Positions 50,441-63,604 of a stretch of DNA of 64,000 nt are shown here, one piece after another. Both the position numbers and the translations under genes were made by a program. Source of the stretch: Bactericera cockerelli (lineage: Eukaryota > Arthropoda > Insecta > Hemiptera > Triozidae); NCBI GenBank assembly GCA_024516035.1, contig CM044965.1:2331146-2395145 (forward strand). The letters run 5' to 3'. Below the pieces are notes generated by a model. The model saw only the letters and a program-made list of their open reading frames with translations, made no database searches and was not told the origin of the DNA. Every line of letters starts with the position of its first letter. Position 1 is the stretch's first letter.

Positions 50441-52081
50441 CATAGGAAGTCCCTTTCCGTTGGCTCCTTCTAAACTAGAACTTGGTTTGTCTTGACTGAG
50501 AATTGTTCCTTCATTGTTTTCTTGAACTGTTGTATCAGTCTCTTGGTTGATATATTTGTCTGTATCTTCAGTTTCTGTGAGAGCTTGTTGGGTTATATCA
50601 TTTGTTTTAGCACATAGTGTTTTTTCAGTTTCATCAAGAGGTACTTTATCAAAAGTGACCCCTTTTGCAACTCCTGCATCACTTACTTGGTCTAATTCTT
50701 TTGGTATACTTTCATCTTTTTTGTTAGGAGCGCTTTTAGCTGTATTGGGTCCGATGTCAAATAGATCAAAATCATCACTCAGATTATCATCTTGTTCAGA
50801 GACTTTACCGGATTCAAGTTCTTCAGAACTCACTTCTTGGGAGTAACTTAGAACATTATCATCTTCAACACCCCAAGTTATTACATTCTCACTGATTCCC
50901 AGTTGTTCGTCAACTTCCAACTCCATTTGATTGATTATACCTTCAGTTTCAACATCTGTGACACCATCTACTTTAACATTTTCCTCGCTTACTTGTCTTT
51001 CCTCTTCAGTTGCATTTTCTTCAATCATTTCACTTGTGTCTGCAAGCATGTCATCAACTAGTTTAAAACTATCTACAGCAAGGCTCTTCTCCAGTATTTC
51101 ACAACTGTTTGCAACAGGTTCGCTATCAACTTGTTCGAAAATATTCACATCTGTTTCCGTGGATAATCTTTCACTTTTTACATCAGTTATGAGAGGGTTT
51201 TCACTATACTCGTCATAATCAACTTCCTTTTTAACTCCTTCACTCAGATCTTCATTATGTGCACCACTCTCCATTTCCATGTTCTCATCACTAGCACTCA
51301 AATCTTTATTTACATCAGCTACTTTTCCTTTTACATCACAAGTTGCTCTTCTATTTACATCACTACCTACTTCTTCTTTTACATCACTAGCCATACTTTT
51401 CTCACTTACATCACTAGAATCCGCAGTCAATTCTCCGCCAAACGACTCTTTTTTCACTAATGTTTTTTCAGTGCTTAAAGGATCAATAATCTCTTCAATC
51501 CTCGCTCGATCCCCTTCAGTAATGCATGGAACAGTAGTGTCTTCCCTCCTCAGAGGATCAGAAGTATCCATCATCAAAGTGGACCCTTCTTCCATTTCTT
51601 CTGTTTGTTCAGCTATCTCCTCAAGCGATTCTTCCTTCATCTCAGCCATATCCTGTCTATTAAGTTCCATCTCCTCAGCCAACTCTTTCTTAACTTCTTT
51701 ATGCTTGGACCCATTTCTCGATTCTTCTTTCCCCTCAACCTTCTCCTTTCTCATCGCTCCTTCCTTCTCTGCATCCTCGGACACATCCTTCCTCTTCAAT
51801 CCTTCTTTCTCCTCAGTCTTCTGCTTTCTCATCGCTCCTTCCTCCTCGGACACATCCTTCCTCTTCAATCCTTCTTTCTCCTCACTCTTCTGCTTGCTCG
51901 TCACTTCTCCCTTCTCATCGGCGGCGTCCAGTGTGTTGAACAGGACGCCTCGCAGTAGTTCGGACTTGTGCCGCAAGAGCAGGATGGCGTTGTAGATCTT
52001 GAGGGCGGGGCCCATCTTGAGGTGGAGAATGTCGCGCAGGTCTGACTGGGAGAGGAGGAGGAAAGTGGTGCCGTCCAGATG
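50429..52081 (-). CDS. l(3)mbt: l(3)mbt last exon: SAM second half and acidic tail
   Basis: The acceptor on the minus strand is TTCCACAG. Reads HLDGTTFLLLSQSDLRDILH, then LKMGPALKIYNAILLLRHKS, completing the SAM domain within 45 residues. The remaining ~500 residues are Glu/Asp/Lys/Ser-rich with internal repeats (EGAMRKQKTEEKEGLKRKDV and EGAMRKEKVEGKEESRNGS) and end GLPMDID-stop. The stop at 50429-50431 is the first of a 3' UTR tandem repeat. Frames on the opposite strand are Ser/Phe shadows of this region. Confidence 0.93.
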   Translation of the reverse strand, partial: HLDGTTFLLLSQSDLRDILHLKMGPALKIYNAILLLRHKSELLRGVLFNTLDAADEKGEVTSKQKSEEKEGLKRKDVSEEEGAMRKQKTEEKEGLKRKDVSEDAEKEGAMRKEKVEGKEESRNGSKHKEVKKELAEEMELNRQDMAEMKEESLEEIAEQTEEMEEGSTLMMDTSDPLRREDTTVPCITEGDRARIEEIIDPLSTEKTLVKKESFGGELTADSSDVSEKSMASDVKEEVGSDVNRRATCDVKGKVADVNKDLSASDENMEMESGAHNEDLSEGVKKEVDYDEYSENPLITDVKSERLSTETDVNIFEQVDSEPVANSCEILEKSLAVDSFKLVDDMLADTSEMIEENATEEERQVSEENVKVDGVTDVETEGIINQMELEVDEQLGISENVITWGVEDDNVLSYSQEVSSEELESGKVSEQDDNLSDDFDLFDIGPNTAKSAPNKKDESIPKELDQVSDAGVAKGVTFDKVPLDETEKTLCAKTNDITQQALTETEDTDKYINQETDTTVQENNEGTILSQDKPSSSLEGANGKGLPMDID

Positions 52082-55000
52082 CTGTGGAACACACAAGTTG
52101 GATTCAAATATTTTTTTAAAAATTAAATTAAATTTATTTATTTATTAGTGTATACAACAAAACAGTTGGAATTCAACCTATAACATTGTGGCACACACTA
52201 TAAAGAACAATTTAAGAGTATGAAAAAAACAAGGTAACATAAAGTAGGTACATAATAAAGTCTAGGAGACCAAGAGCATGTGTTTTATTGTATTAGTAAT
52301 CACTGTGTAAGACTGAGAGTACTCCAAGTCAGGATATTTGTTACAGAGACTCAGAACTAAATTCATAAAATTAATAAATAAATAAATGATAATTAATTTA
52401 ATAGTAAGAATAATAACAAACAAGACTCACCTGGTTCTGGAACTCGCTCGCCAGCGGTTCACAATCGGGCAGCGCGGCCACAAACTCGGCCACCTCGGCC
52501 TCGCCCCAGGTCACCGGGTCCTCCGGCCTCTCCGCCAGGCGGCCGAAGCCCAGACTGGCCGCCGTGTGCTGCGCCCAGTAGAGGGATACGCCGGGCCCAG
52601 CGGCCACCCGAGGCATGGCCGAGTATAGCGAGCGCACCATGGCTTCGCGCAGGCTGTGCAGGCGGGCGGTGGACTGAGCCGTGGCCACTGTCGGGGAGCC
52701 GGGGGCGGGGGGTTTGGGAACCGCTGCTGCCGAGCTCGATGAGTGAAGGGAGGAGGATTTGCTGCCGCCCCCCTGGCGGTGAAGGAGACCTCTGTGAAGG
52801 GGGGAGGGGTGGTTACTAAACATTTCGCTACCGACAGGCGCGGCCGGTGCTAAGGAGCTGCGGAACTGCAGCGCCCCCAGACGAAAAAAAACAAAGGATA
52901 TTCTCAAGTCCTAGCTCACATTTCTAGAATAATTAATGCATTATTATTATGATTAGCTTAAACAAACTCAAACTCTTTAAATACTAAAAGAGCTACTCTA
53001 TAAATCCCATTTTAGTCCGGTTTATGTGGCAGCACCCCTAAAACATTTTGTCACCGGCCGCGCTTGGCTACCGACTTCAGTAGCCTGATCGATAAAACGT
53101 CGGACTTGTATCCTGGAGGTCGGTGGTTCAAGTCCCGAATTTAGCGAGGATTTAGTTAGAGTAGTTGTGACATCACGAAAGTGATTAACACAAATATTAT
53201 ATCTTAAAAAAAAAAACTTTAAACATTTCGCTGAATTATGATGGCTCGTAAACACTTGGTTGAGTTTTAGTTAGTAACATACAAGACCAAGTAGTGGTGC
53301 TCTTTTTTTTCCTTTCTTAAAAAAAAAAAAAAAATTCCATGTATTTATATATCACAAATTTGTATGTACATATATAAGGAGAAAGATTGTTGGGGCTTGA
53401 GTAATGGTGCAAAACAATTACATTTTAATAATAATAACACTCTTTAGTGGAAGGTAACCACCAGGCGAGGTTAATGCTCGAAGCATTTTCTACCACCTAT
53501 CCAGCAGAGTCTCATTATTATATGGTCACAAACTCAAATTAATGAAGAAAAATTCATGCATTGGGTAGGATTAGAACTAACGGAGCCCTTAGCTATGACT
53601 GCTGGAGTAAAGGGACTTCTCAGTCTTACCTCGGCAGTATAAACAAGTTGTATTCTATTCTATTCTATTCTATTCTAAGGTAACCAAACCACCAGTTGAG
53701 GTTAATACTGAAAGCATTTTCTACCACCTAACCCTCAGAATATTATGTAGTCACATACTCAAATGAATGAAGAAAACATCATGCACTGGGTGGGATTTGA
53801 ACCAACGGATCCCTACGCTACCTGGATGACCAGACTAGCGCGTTGACCACTTGACCACCAGAGCACTCACTCACCTCTTCATGAAGGCCCGCTCATTGGT
53901 CACATCCACCACATTCAACTCCTCCTCACTCCCATCCCCGTCACCTCCACTGAGTGTGCTCACACCTCCACAGCTGTCCTCGTCCAGTAGGGAGAGGGGG
54001 GGACCATTAACCACTTGACTACCAGAGCACTCACTCACCTCTTCATGAAGGCCCGCTCATTGGTCACATCCACCACATTCAACTCCTCCTCACTCCCATC
54101 CCCGTCACCTCCACTGAGTGTGCTCACACCTCCACAGCTGTCCTCGTCCAGTAGGGAGAGGGGGGGAGAGAGGCGACAGTCCCGGCCTGGAGCTTCCGTA
54201 CGTCCCGCATCCCCGCCTGAGGATGATAAGAGAAAGTTGTATAGAGGTACAACTAAAAAGAAATTGTCTTAGACCATAATCCCTCTTCCCTTTGTGAATT
54301 TTTTTTTCTTTTCTTCAAGCTTTATTAGGAGGACAAAGTACAATAGTAATAGTATAAAATTAAGAAAAGAAAAGAAAAGAAGAAAAAAAAAAAAAAAAAA
54401 CACAAACACAAACAAACAAATGACAAAATAAATAAGTAAAAAAAGAAAATAACAATAATGTCCTACCTAAAGGGCGTTATTGCCTGTGGCAATCTCTTCC
54501 ACTCAATCCTTAAATAAAATTATGTAAATAAATTTCAATAAAGAGTTTAATACTACTACTAGCTCTTCCACCCAAATATTCGATGGCGCGTTGAATGCAC
54601 CAGTTCTCGTAGGATCACTGAAATTAAGCAACGTCCAGCGTGGTGAAGGCTTCGTGATGCTGTCTTTACCGGCTCAACATAGGCGATTCCCAGCGAACGG
54701 AAGGTAAAATCCCCGTCCTGACTACTTCAAATCAGGACGTTAATACCAAATAGAATCAACTGATCACAATATATCTAAATAATAATAACACTCTTTATTG
54801 GAAGGTAACCACCAGGCGAGGTTAATGCTCAAAGCATTTTCTACCACCGAACCCTCAGAGTCTTATTATTATGTGGTCACAAACTCAAAAAATGATGAAA
54901 AATTCATGCACTGAGTGGGATTCGAACCAACGGATCCCTACGCTATCTGGATTACCAGTCTAGAGCTTTAACCACTTGACTACCAGTGCACGTTAGAGGT

Positions 55001-55576
55001 CGGTTTGATAATTGGTGCTTCTCTCGTGGAACTTCAACCACACATGGTGACCTGGGTTCGATTGCCAGCGGGGGAGGATTTTTTCTGCTCTGTACTTGAA
55101 TGTTCGGGGTCCACTCATACCTCGTGAGGAAAAATGAGTAGCTGCTTTGATGTGAAGCAGCGACCAGTGGCAGAATCATTGGCAAAAAAATAATACAAGA
55201 TATTTTAAATTAAAGTGGTAAAGTCCTATGATTCTGCGCTACCCACTAAAATTGTGACATAATAGCACAAAGAAAAAGCATTATTATTATTAAAAATTAA
55301 AAAAGAAGAGCAGGCCGACTCACCACCATACTTCCGCCTCGTCTCCACCAGGGACTAATAATAATAATAATAATGTATGTGTATGTACGAATTTCTTTGT
55401 GGTGAAGCACAAGGCCTCTTCACAATTTTTGTGGGTAGCGCAGCATTATTAAGAGCCTCCTTTACATTTCGAATTATTCTATTACATTAATTTCTTTTTA
55501 CTCTGGTAATGCCGCCACTGGTCGTTACTCATACAAGTAACTACTCATTTTTCCTCACGAGGTATGAGTGGACCCC

Positions 55577-55613
<37 letters not shown>

Positions 55614-58600
55614 TCACCCCCATACTTCCTTCTCGTCTCCACCAGGGACTAATAATAATAATAATAACTCACCGCCATACTTCCTTCTTGTCTCCACCAG
55701 GGACTAATAATAATAATAATAATAACAGGGCCCGATTCACCGCCATACTTCCTTCTTGTCTCCACCAGGGACTAATAATAATAATAATAATAACAGGGCC
55801 CGACTCACCGCCATACTTCCTTCTTGTCTCCACCAGGGACTAATAATAATAATAATAATAACAGGGCCCGACTCACCGCCATACTTCCTTCTTGTCTCCA
55901 CCAGGGACTAATAATAATAATAATAATAACAGGGCCCGACTCACCGCCATACTTCCTTCTTGTCTCCACCAGGGACTAATAATAATAATAATAACAGGGC
56001 CCGACTCACCGCCATACTTCCTTCTTGTCTCCACCAGGGACTAATAATAATAATATTACCAGAATGTTGGTGGTCTACGGACTAGATTTATTGATTTAAA
56101 ACGAAATGTTGAAATATCATCATATCATGTAATTTTTTTAACCGAGACGTGGCTTAACGAGAATTTTTCGACAAGTGAAGTCAAGTTTGATGGATTTGAG
56201 CTATACCGTTGTGATAGAAACGAAGTAGTTTCTGGGAAATCTCGGGGTGGTGGGGTAATAATAGCTGTGCGAAGCAAATTTCGCTCTAGATTAATCCGGG
56301 TTGCAGATTCCACACTGTCTTTTGATCATTTATTTGTACATGTTCAGTTTCCAGGAGAAGTTTTAATATTAAGTTGCTGCTACATTCCTCCAACTTCCAA
56401 CCTTGATGTTTACATGGAACATTGTAATATTGTTGAGCAGGTAGCCTCGCAGTTTCCCGAATCCAGGCTTATTCTGTTGGGTGATTACAATTTGAATTCT
56501 GCAAGTTGGAAGTTTGATGAGGAGTGCGGGATGATTGTCGACTGTCCTCTGTCATCTCCCGCTTTTCAAGTTTGTGAAAGTTTCAATGGTCTCGATCTCC
56601 GTCAGTTGAATTCTCTGCCCAACGACCATGGGGTATTCTTAGATTTGTTATTTTCCAATGATCCTTCCGTTCTTGTTTCAGTGGCTCAGGACTTACTTTT
56701 AAACAATAGTTTTCATCATATCGCTTTATGTTTTGATGTTTTTGTTAATAATAAGGTCGAATTTCTTCAACGTGATTCATACGTTTATGACTTTAAAAAA
56801 TGCGATTTAGAAGCCCTGAACTCATATCTTCTCATGGTAGATTGGAACACAGTTCTTTCTGATAGAGATCTCGATCGTGTTATTGATGATCTCTACGACA
56901 TTCTCTCCGTTGGTATCGAGCTATCCACACCACTTAAACGTATTTTTTCTAGTTCATTTCCCAAGTGGTTCTCGAAAGATTTGAAAAATTCTATCAAGGA
57001 TAAGAAGAAAGCGCACGCCCTTTATAAACAGACTCTCCTAGATTCGGATTATGCACAGTTCTCCAGACTGCGTGCTCGCTGTAAACTTCTGAGTAATCAG
57101 TGTCACAGTGAGTACCTAGCCAAGGTGAATTGTAGTTTAAAGTCCGACCCTCGGTATTTCTGGAAATATTCTGAGGAGTCTAGGAAGATCTGTGGCTTTC
57201 CCAAATTCATGTACCGTGATGGTGTTACCAGTTCCACTATTGAAGAAACGACTGAACTTTTTGCTCAGTCTTTCTCTTCGGTCTATCAGTCTTCCAATCA
57301 ATCTATTCCAAACTACCCCGATCTTAACTCTATTGATTTTCAGAAATGTTCATTTTCCCAAAACCAAGTCTTCAAAGCGCTCTCTTCGTTACCGTTGAAG
57401 TTTTCTTCTGGGCCAGACAGCATCCCACCATTTATTTTGAACAAATGTGCTTCTTCTCTGGCATTTCCATTGTTCTTGATTTTCAATCGTTCGTTATCTT
57501 CGGGTGTATTCCCGAAACGATGGAAATCAAGTTTTGTAATCCCCATCTTCAAGTCCGGTGACAGGTCCAATATCGCAAATTACCGGGGTGTTTGTATTCA
57601 ATCGGCTATTCCAAAAATCCTCGATAAGCTAATCACTATCAATCTCACTGCGGCATGTAAACATTTCATCGCTGATCAACAACATGGTTTTACCTCCAAA
57701 AGATCAACCGTTTCTAATCTTCTCTGTTATCAAAATATTTTGGAGGCCTTTCAATCTGGCTGCGCAGTGCACTCTATCTACACCGATGTCGCCAAAGCAT
57801 TCGATCGGGTCGATAGTCGCTTTCTTTTGGCAAAATTGCAATCGTATGGTATCGGTGGCTCATTTCTTCTTTGGCTCTCGGATTACCTCTCAGATAGAAA
57901 CCAATGTGTGCGCGTTGGTGATTGTATATCCCAACCTGTACGGGTTCTGTCTGGGGTTGGTCAGGGAAGCCACATTGGTCCTCTTCTTTTTAGCTTGTTC
58001 TTCAATGATTTGCCAATTCATATCAGACATTCTTCACTATTGATGTTTGCCGATGATGTTAAGCTGTACAGAACCATCTCAAATCTGGACAACTGCCAGC
58101 TTCTTCAACTTGATCTCTTGAGTTTCTTCAAATGGTTGACTTCCAATGGTTTGGAGTTATCACTGCACAAATGTGCAGTAATGATATTTTCTCGCTGTAA
58201 CGAATCTTTCGATTTCACGTACTATCTTGACTCCACTCCTTTGAGCAATGTCGTACAGATGAAAGATTTAGGTATCTTATGTGATAGCAAACTTTCATTT
58301 GCGTATCATATTGCCAATTTGTCCATGCGTTGTCACCGGCTACTTGGTTATGTTGTTCGTAATTCCAAGGGGCTCTCTTCAGAAGCTTTTGCCATATTAT
58401 ACAAGGCTCTTATTCGTTCTATCCTTGAATATGGCTGTATTGTTTGGTCTCCTCACTATGAGGTGCATGTTAACGTGCTTGAGAGAGTCCAGAAGAGATT
58501 CCTTTTTCATTTCAAGTTTAGGTATCCTGATGTTGACCTAAAACTACCCTCTCTTCGAGATCGTCGGGTTACCGCTGATCTGAACTTTTTCAACAAATTG

Positions 58601-61600
58601 ATTGAAGGCAGTGTGGATTGCACCAAGCTTCTTGAGTTGGTTCAACTTGATTGCCGTCGTCGACTCAGAGGTTCTAAAACTTTTTATGTTAAACAGTGTG
58701 CTACCAACTATACTTTCTTTTCTCCTCTCAACCGTATGATGAGAATTCAGAACAATTAGTTTTTTTTTTTCATTAACTATTAGTAATTGTGAATTTAGAT
58801 ATTTATCATCTCATTTTTTAAGATTTAATTTAACATTAACATTTTAATATTTTTTTTTGTATCGTGTTTTAATGTATAATGGGCTCTGCTCGTAAATAAA
58901 TGAATCGGTACACCCGATAATTACTACTACTATTACTACTACTAATAATAACAGGGCCCGACTCACCGCCATACTTCCTTCTCGTCTCCACCAGGGACTA
59001 ATAATAATAATAATAATAACAGGGCCCGACTCACCGCCATACTTCCGCCTCGTCTCCACCAGGGACTAATAATAATAATAATAATAACAGGGCCCGACTC
59101 ACCGCCATACTTCCTTCTCGTCTCCACCAGGGACTAATAATAATAATAATAATAACAGGGCCCGACTCACCGCCATACTTCCTTCTTGTCTCCACCAGGG
59201 ACTAATAATAATAATAATAACAGGGCCCGACTCACCGCCATACTTCCTTCTTGTCTCCACCAGGGACTAATAATAATAATAATAATAACAGGGCCCGACT
59301 CACCGCCATACTTCCTTCTTGTCTCCACCAGGGACTAATAATAATAATAATAATAACAGGGCCCGACTCACCGCCATACTTCCGCCTCGTCTCCACCAGG
59401 GACTAATAATAATAATAATAATAACAGGGCCCGACTCACCGCCATACTTCCTTCTCGTCTCCACCAGGGACTAATAATAATAATAATAATAACAGGGCCC
59501 GACTCACCGCCATACTTCCGCCTCGTCTCCACCAGGGACTAATAATTCAATTCAATTCAATTCAAATATGATTTTATTATAGTGTATATTCAAAACAGTC
59601 AAAGCCGTTACAAAATTTCGACTTTGACCAATTACATTGGTACACACTTAAGAACTAAGGTATAAAAATATAAAAGAATAAAATAACTTTTATGAAGAGA
59701 AAAAAGTACATGTGAAATGGGTTGTATGTTTATACTAAAATTACCTATTGCTAATTCAGCTGAGTTAATTAGAGCTTGTGATATTGTTATTAAAAGACAA
59801 AACTCGAAAACAATGGACTAAGTAGAAAAAGAAAAACAAAAGATACAAGAATCTTGGGAAATATGTATAATAATAATAATAATAATAATAATAACTCACC
59901 GCCATACTTCCTTCTTGTCTCCACCAGGGACTAATAATAATAATAATAATAATAACTCACCGCCATACTTCCTTCTTGTCTCCACCAGGGACTAATAATA
60001 ATAATAATAACAGGGCCCGACTCACCGCCATACTTCCTTCTTGTCTCCACCAGGGACTAATAATAATAATAATAATAACAGGGCCCGACTCACCGCCATA
60101 CTTCCTTCTTGTCTCCACCAGGGACTAATAATAATAATAATAATAATAATAACAGGGCCCGACTCACCGCCATACTTCCTTCTTGTCTCCACCAGGGACT
60201 AATAATAATAATAATAATAACTCACCGCCATACTTCCGCCTCGTCTCCACCAGGGACTAATAATAATAATAATAATAACAGGGCCCGACTCACCGCCATA
60301 CTTCCTTCTTGTCTCCACCAGGGACTAATAATAATAATAATAACAGGGCCCGACTCACCGCCATACTTCCTTCTTGTCTCCACCAGGGACTAATAATAAT
60401 AATAATAATAACAGGGCCCGACTCACCGCCATACTTCCTTCTTGTCTCCACCAGGGACTAATAATAATAATAATAATAACTCACCGCCATACTTCCGCCT
60501 CGTCTCCACCAGGGACTAATAATAATAATAATAATAACAGGGCCCGACTCACCGCCATACTTCCTTCTTGTCTCCACCAGGGACTAATAATAATAATAAT
60601 AACAGGGCCCGACTCACCGCCATACTTCCTTCTTGTCTCCACCAGGGACTAATAATAATAATAATAATAACAGGGCCCGACTCACCGCCATACTTCCTTC
60701 TTGTCTCCACCAGGGACTAATAATAATAATAATAACAGGGCCCGACTCACCGCCATACTTCCTTCTTGTCTCCACCAGGGACTAATAATAATAATAATAA
60801 CAGGGCCCGACTCACCGCCATACTTCCTTCTTGTCTCCACCAGGGACTAATAATAATAATAATAATAACAGGGCCCGACTCACCGCCATACTTCCTTCTT
60901 GTCTCCACCAGGGACTAATAATAATAATAATAATAACAGGGCCCGACTCACCGCCATACTTCCTTCTTGTCTCCACCAGGGACTAATAATAATAATAATA
61001 ATAACAGGGCCCGACTCACCGCCATACTTCCTTCTTGTCTCCACCAGGGACTAATAATAATAATAATAACAGGGCCCGACTCACCGCCATACTTCCTTCT
61101 TGTCTCCACCAGGGACTAATAATAATAATAATAACAGGGCCCGACTCACCGCCATACTTCCTTCTTGTCTCCACCAGGGACTAATAATAATAATAATAAT
61201 AACAGGGCCCGACTCACCGCCATACTTCCTTCTTGTCTCCACCAGGGACTAATAATAATAATAATAATAACAGGGCCCGACTCACCGCCATACTTCCTTC
61301 TTGTCTCCACCAGGGACTAATAATAATAATAATAATAATAACTCACCACCATACTTCCGCCGTGTCTCCACCAGGGACTAATAATAATAATAATAATAAT
61401 AACTCACCACCATACTTCCTTCTTGTCTCCACCAGGGACTAATAATAATAATAATAATAATAACTCACCACCATACTTCCGCCGTGTCTCCACCAGGGGC
61501 GCCAGCAGCGGTTCCGTCTCCCTGTCCATCCTCTCCCAGGCCCCGCCCCCCACCTTGCTGTTCTGCGGGGAGTAGGGACACGTGGCCGCCGAGCCGTGGG

Positions 61601-63573
61601 TCGCCTGGGTCCGGTCCACGTGGCCCCGCCCAGCACAGCCCTGGGTCCCGCACGGGCCCGGTGCTACGACGAAGCCTGGAGATTATCGTTATTATTGTTA
61701 TTAAATTATTTATAAGGTAATATAAGACACATCTAGAATAGAAATAATGATTAAAAAGTAATGGAAAAAATGGAAAAATGACTTTCAAAGAAATACGTTT
61801 CATTTCCATAAAATTTCCACAGGACCATTCACAAATTGAAATCGGAGCAAAAAAATATTTTTTTTTACAAAAACGAACACAATACTTCCGATTTCTAATA
61901 TTAGAAATTTCTCGGAAGTAAAACAAGGGGAAAGAATAGATAAATGTATATACAGATAATTATGTCCCAACAAAAGGTCAAAAAGTTCACCTCTCAATAG
62001 GGGAAAGTAAGTTATCATATTTGTGTTCATCACTTTCGTGATATTACAACTACTCAAACTCGCTCTACTAAATCTACGCTGAAACCAAATTTGTTTAATA
62101 AGTTATCATATTTGTGTTAATCTGTCGTGATGTCACAACTACTCAAACTCGCTTTACTAAATCTACACTGAAACCAGGGGTTGAACCACCGACCTCCAGG
62201 TTACAAGTCCGCCGCCTTATCGATCAAGCTACTGAGGTCGGTTAATTTGTTTAATATGGTAAAATACCAACATTCCTACATTCTAGATTGTACAAAATAA
62301 CTAGGAAAGGTAGTTCCAGAGGATGACCACCACTTACACGGGGTTTCAAGGGACGACCACTTGCCCACAGGTGGTTCCAGGGGATGACCACTTCGCTCGC
62401 ACCAGCCCGGCGGGTGCACGTTGACGCTGTCGTAGTAGACCCAGTAGTCCAGGTGGCTCTGGAACCCGTCCAGGGAGAGCTTGATCCTCAGCTCGTCCAC
62501 CTCCACCACGGTGGCCACGCGGATGAGGGAGGTGACGCGCGGGTCCACCGCCTCCACCTGGGGAGACAATAATAAAACTCTCATACCTCCTCGTGAGGAA
62601 AAATGAGTGGCTGCTTTGATGTGAAGCAGCGACCAGTGGCAGAATCATCCCCAGCGGGGTAGGCATTTTTCTGCTCTGTACTTGGATGTTCGGGGTCCAC
62701 TCATACCTCGTGAGGAAAAATGAGTAGCTGCTTTAATGAGAGCAGCCATCAGTGGTGGAATTATAGGTAAATGAGTCCTATAATTCTGCGCCACTCAAAA
62801 AATGGAAAAATGAGTAGCTGCTTTGATGTGAAGCAGCGACCAGTGGCAAAATCATAGGCAAAAAATAATACAAGATTTTTTTTTTTAAATTAATGTTCAA
62901 ACGCATTGTGTTTCACTGCAATTACATGAACTTAATACTTAGCCTAGGTAAGATTAAATTGTATTGTAAATTAAAGTAGTAAAGTCCTATTATTCTGCGC
63001 TACCAACTAAAATTTTGACATAATAACACAAAGAAAAAGCAATATTATTATTATTAATAAAAATAAATAAATGTGATTCTTTGTGTTATTATACGAAAAA
63101 ATCGTATAGTGATTGTCAGTGACTTTGCGAACCCCTTTCAAACATGAGTAAAGATGATGTCAAAAGGTATTATATTATGCTGCTGAACATTGGAAAGAAT
63201 TGCTGACAGCACATTTCGAAAATATTTCAAAACTTGAGGAAGGCACGTAAGTTTTTGCACTACAAAAAAAAAAAAAAACTGAAATCCGAGCAAAAAAATA
63301 TTATTATTTTTAACAGAAACGAACACAATACTTCCGGAATCGGAGGTAATAATAAAAATAAAAATACATACTAATAATAATACTTTTTTAAAGAGAAAAT
63401 GCGACTCATCATCATCATCATCATAGGGTGGCGTCATCGTGAACGATGGTAGCCAGACAGTGAAGAAATGACTCAGCACTTCTAGCCACTGTCTTTACAA
63501 GGAGGCTAATAATTGACAAGGGCCCCCAGAACCAAGCCAATGCTGGTTTGGTTCTTTAAAAAAAAAACCGCGA

Positions 63574-63604
<31 letters not shown>

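Larger units (their letters stand above)
55310..61468 (-). repeat. ~68-bp, ~40-copy minisatellite built from an l(3)mbt exon end and donor
   Basis: The minus-strand unit is CCTGGTGGAGACAAGAAGGA, AGTATGGCG, the donor GTGAGTCGGGCCCTG, then a (TTA)n run ending TTAG. The first part equals the last ~30 nt of the zinc-finger exon. The array spans about 55310-56056, 58937-59543 and 59880-61468, broken by two retroelements. Copies differ at a few sites (GCCTCG versus TTCTTG) and in TAA number. The real exon joins the array at 61469. Confidence 0.93.

Noticed and set aside
50547..51995. Ser/Phe-rich plus-strand frames opposite the l(3)mbt last exon
   Set aside because: They are antisense shadows of the acidic coding tail, with Glu/Lys codons read backwards as Ser/Phe/Leu, and have no domain.
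60109..61442. Asn/Ile-rich frames (NNNNN, IIIII) across the TAA minisatellite
   Set aside because: Products of (TAA)n in a tandem repeat antisense to l(3)mbt; not genes.
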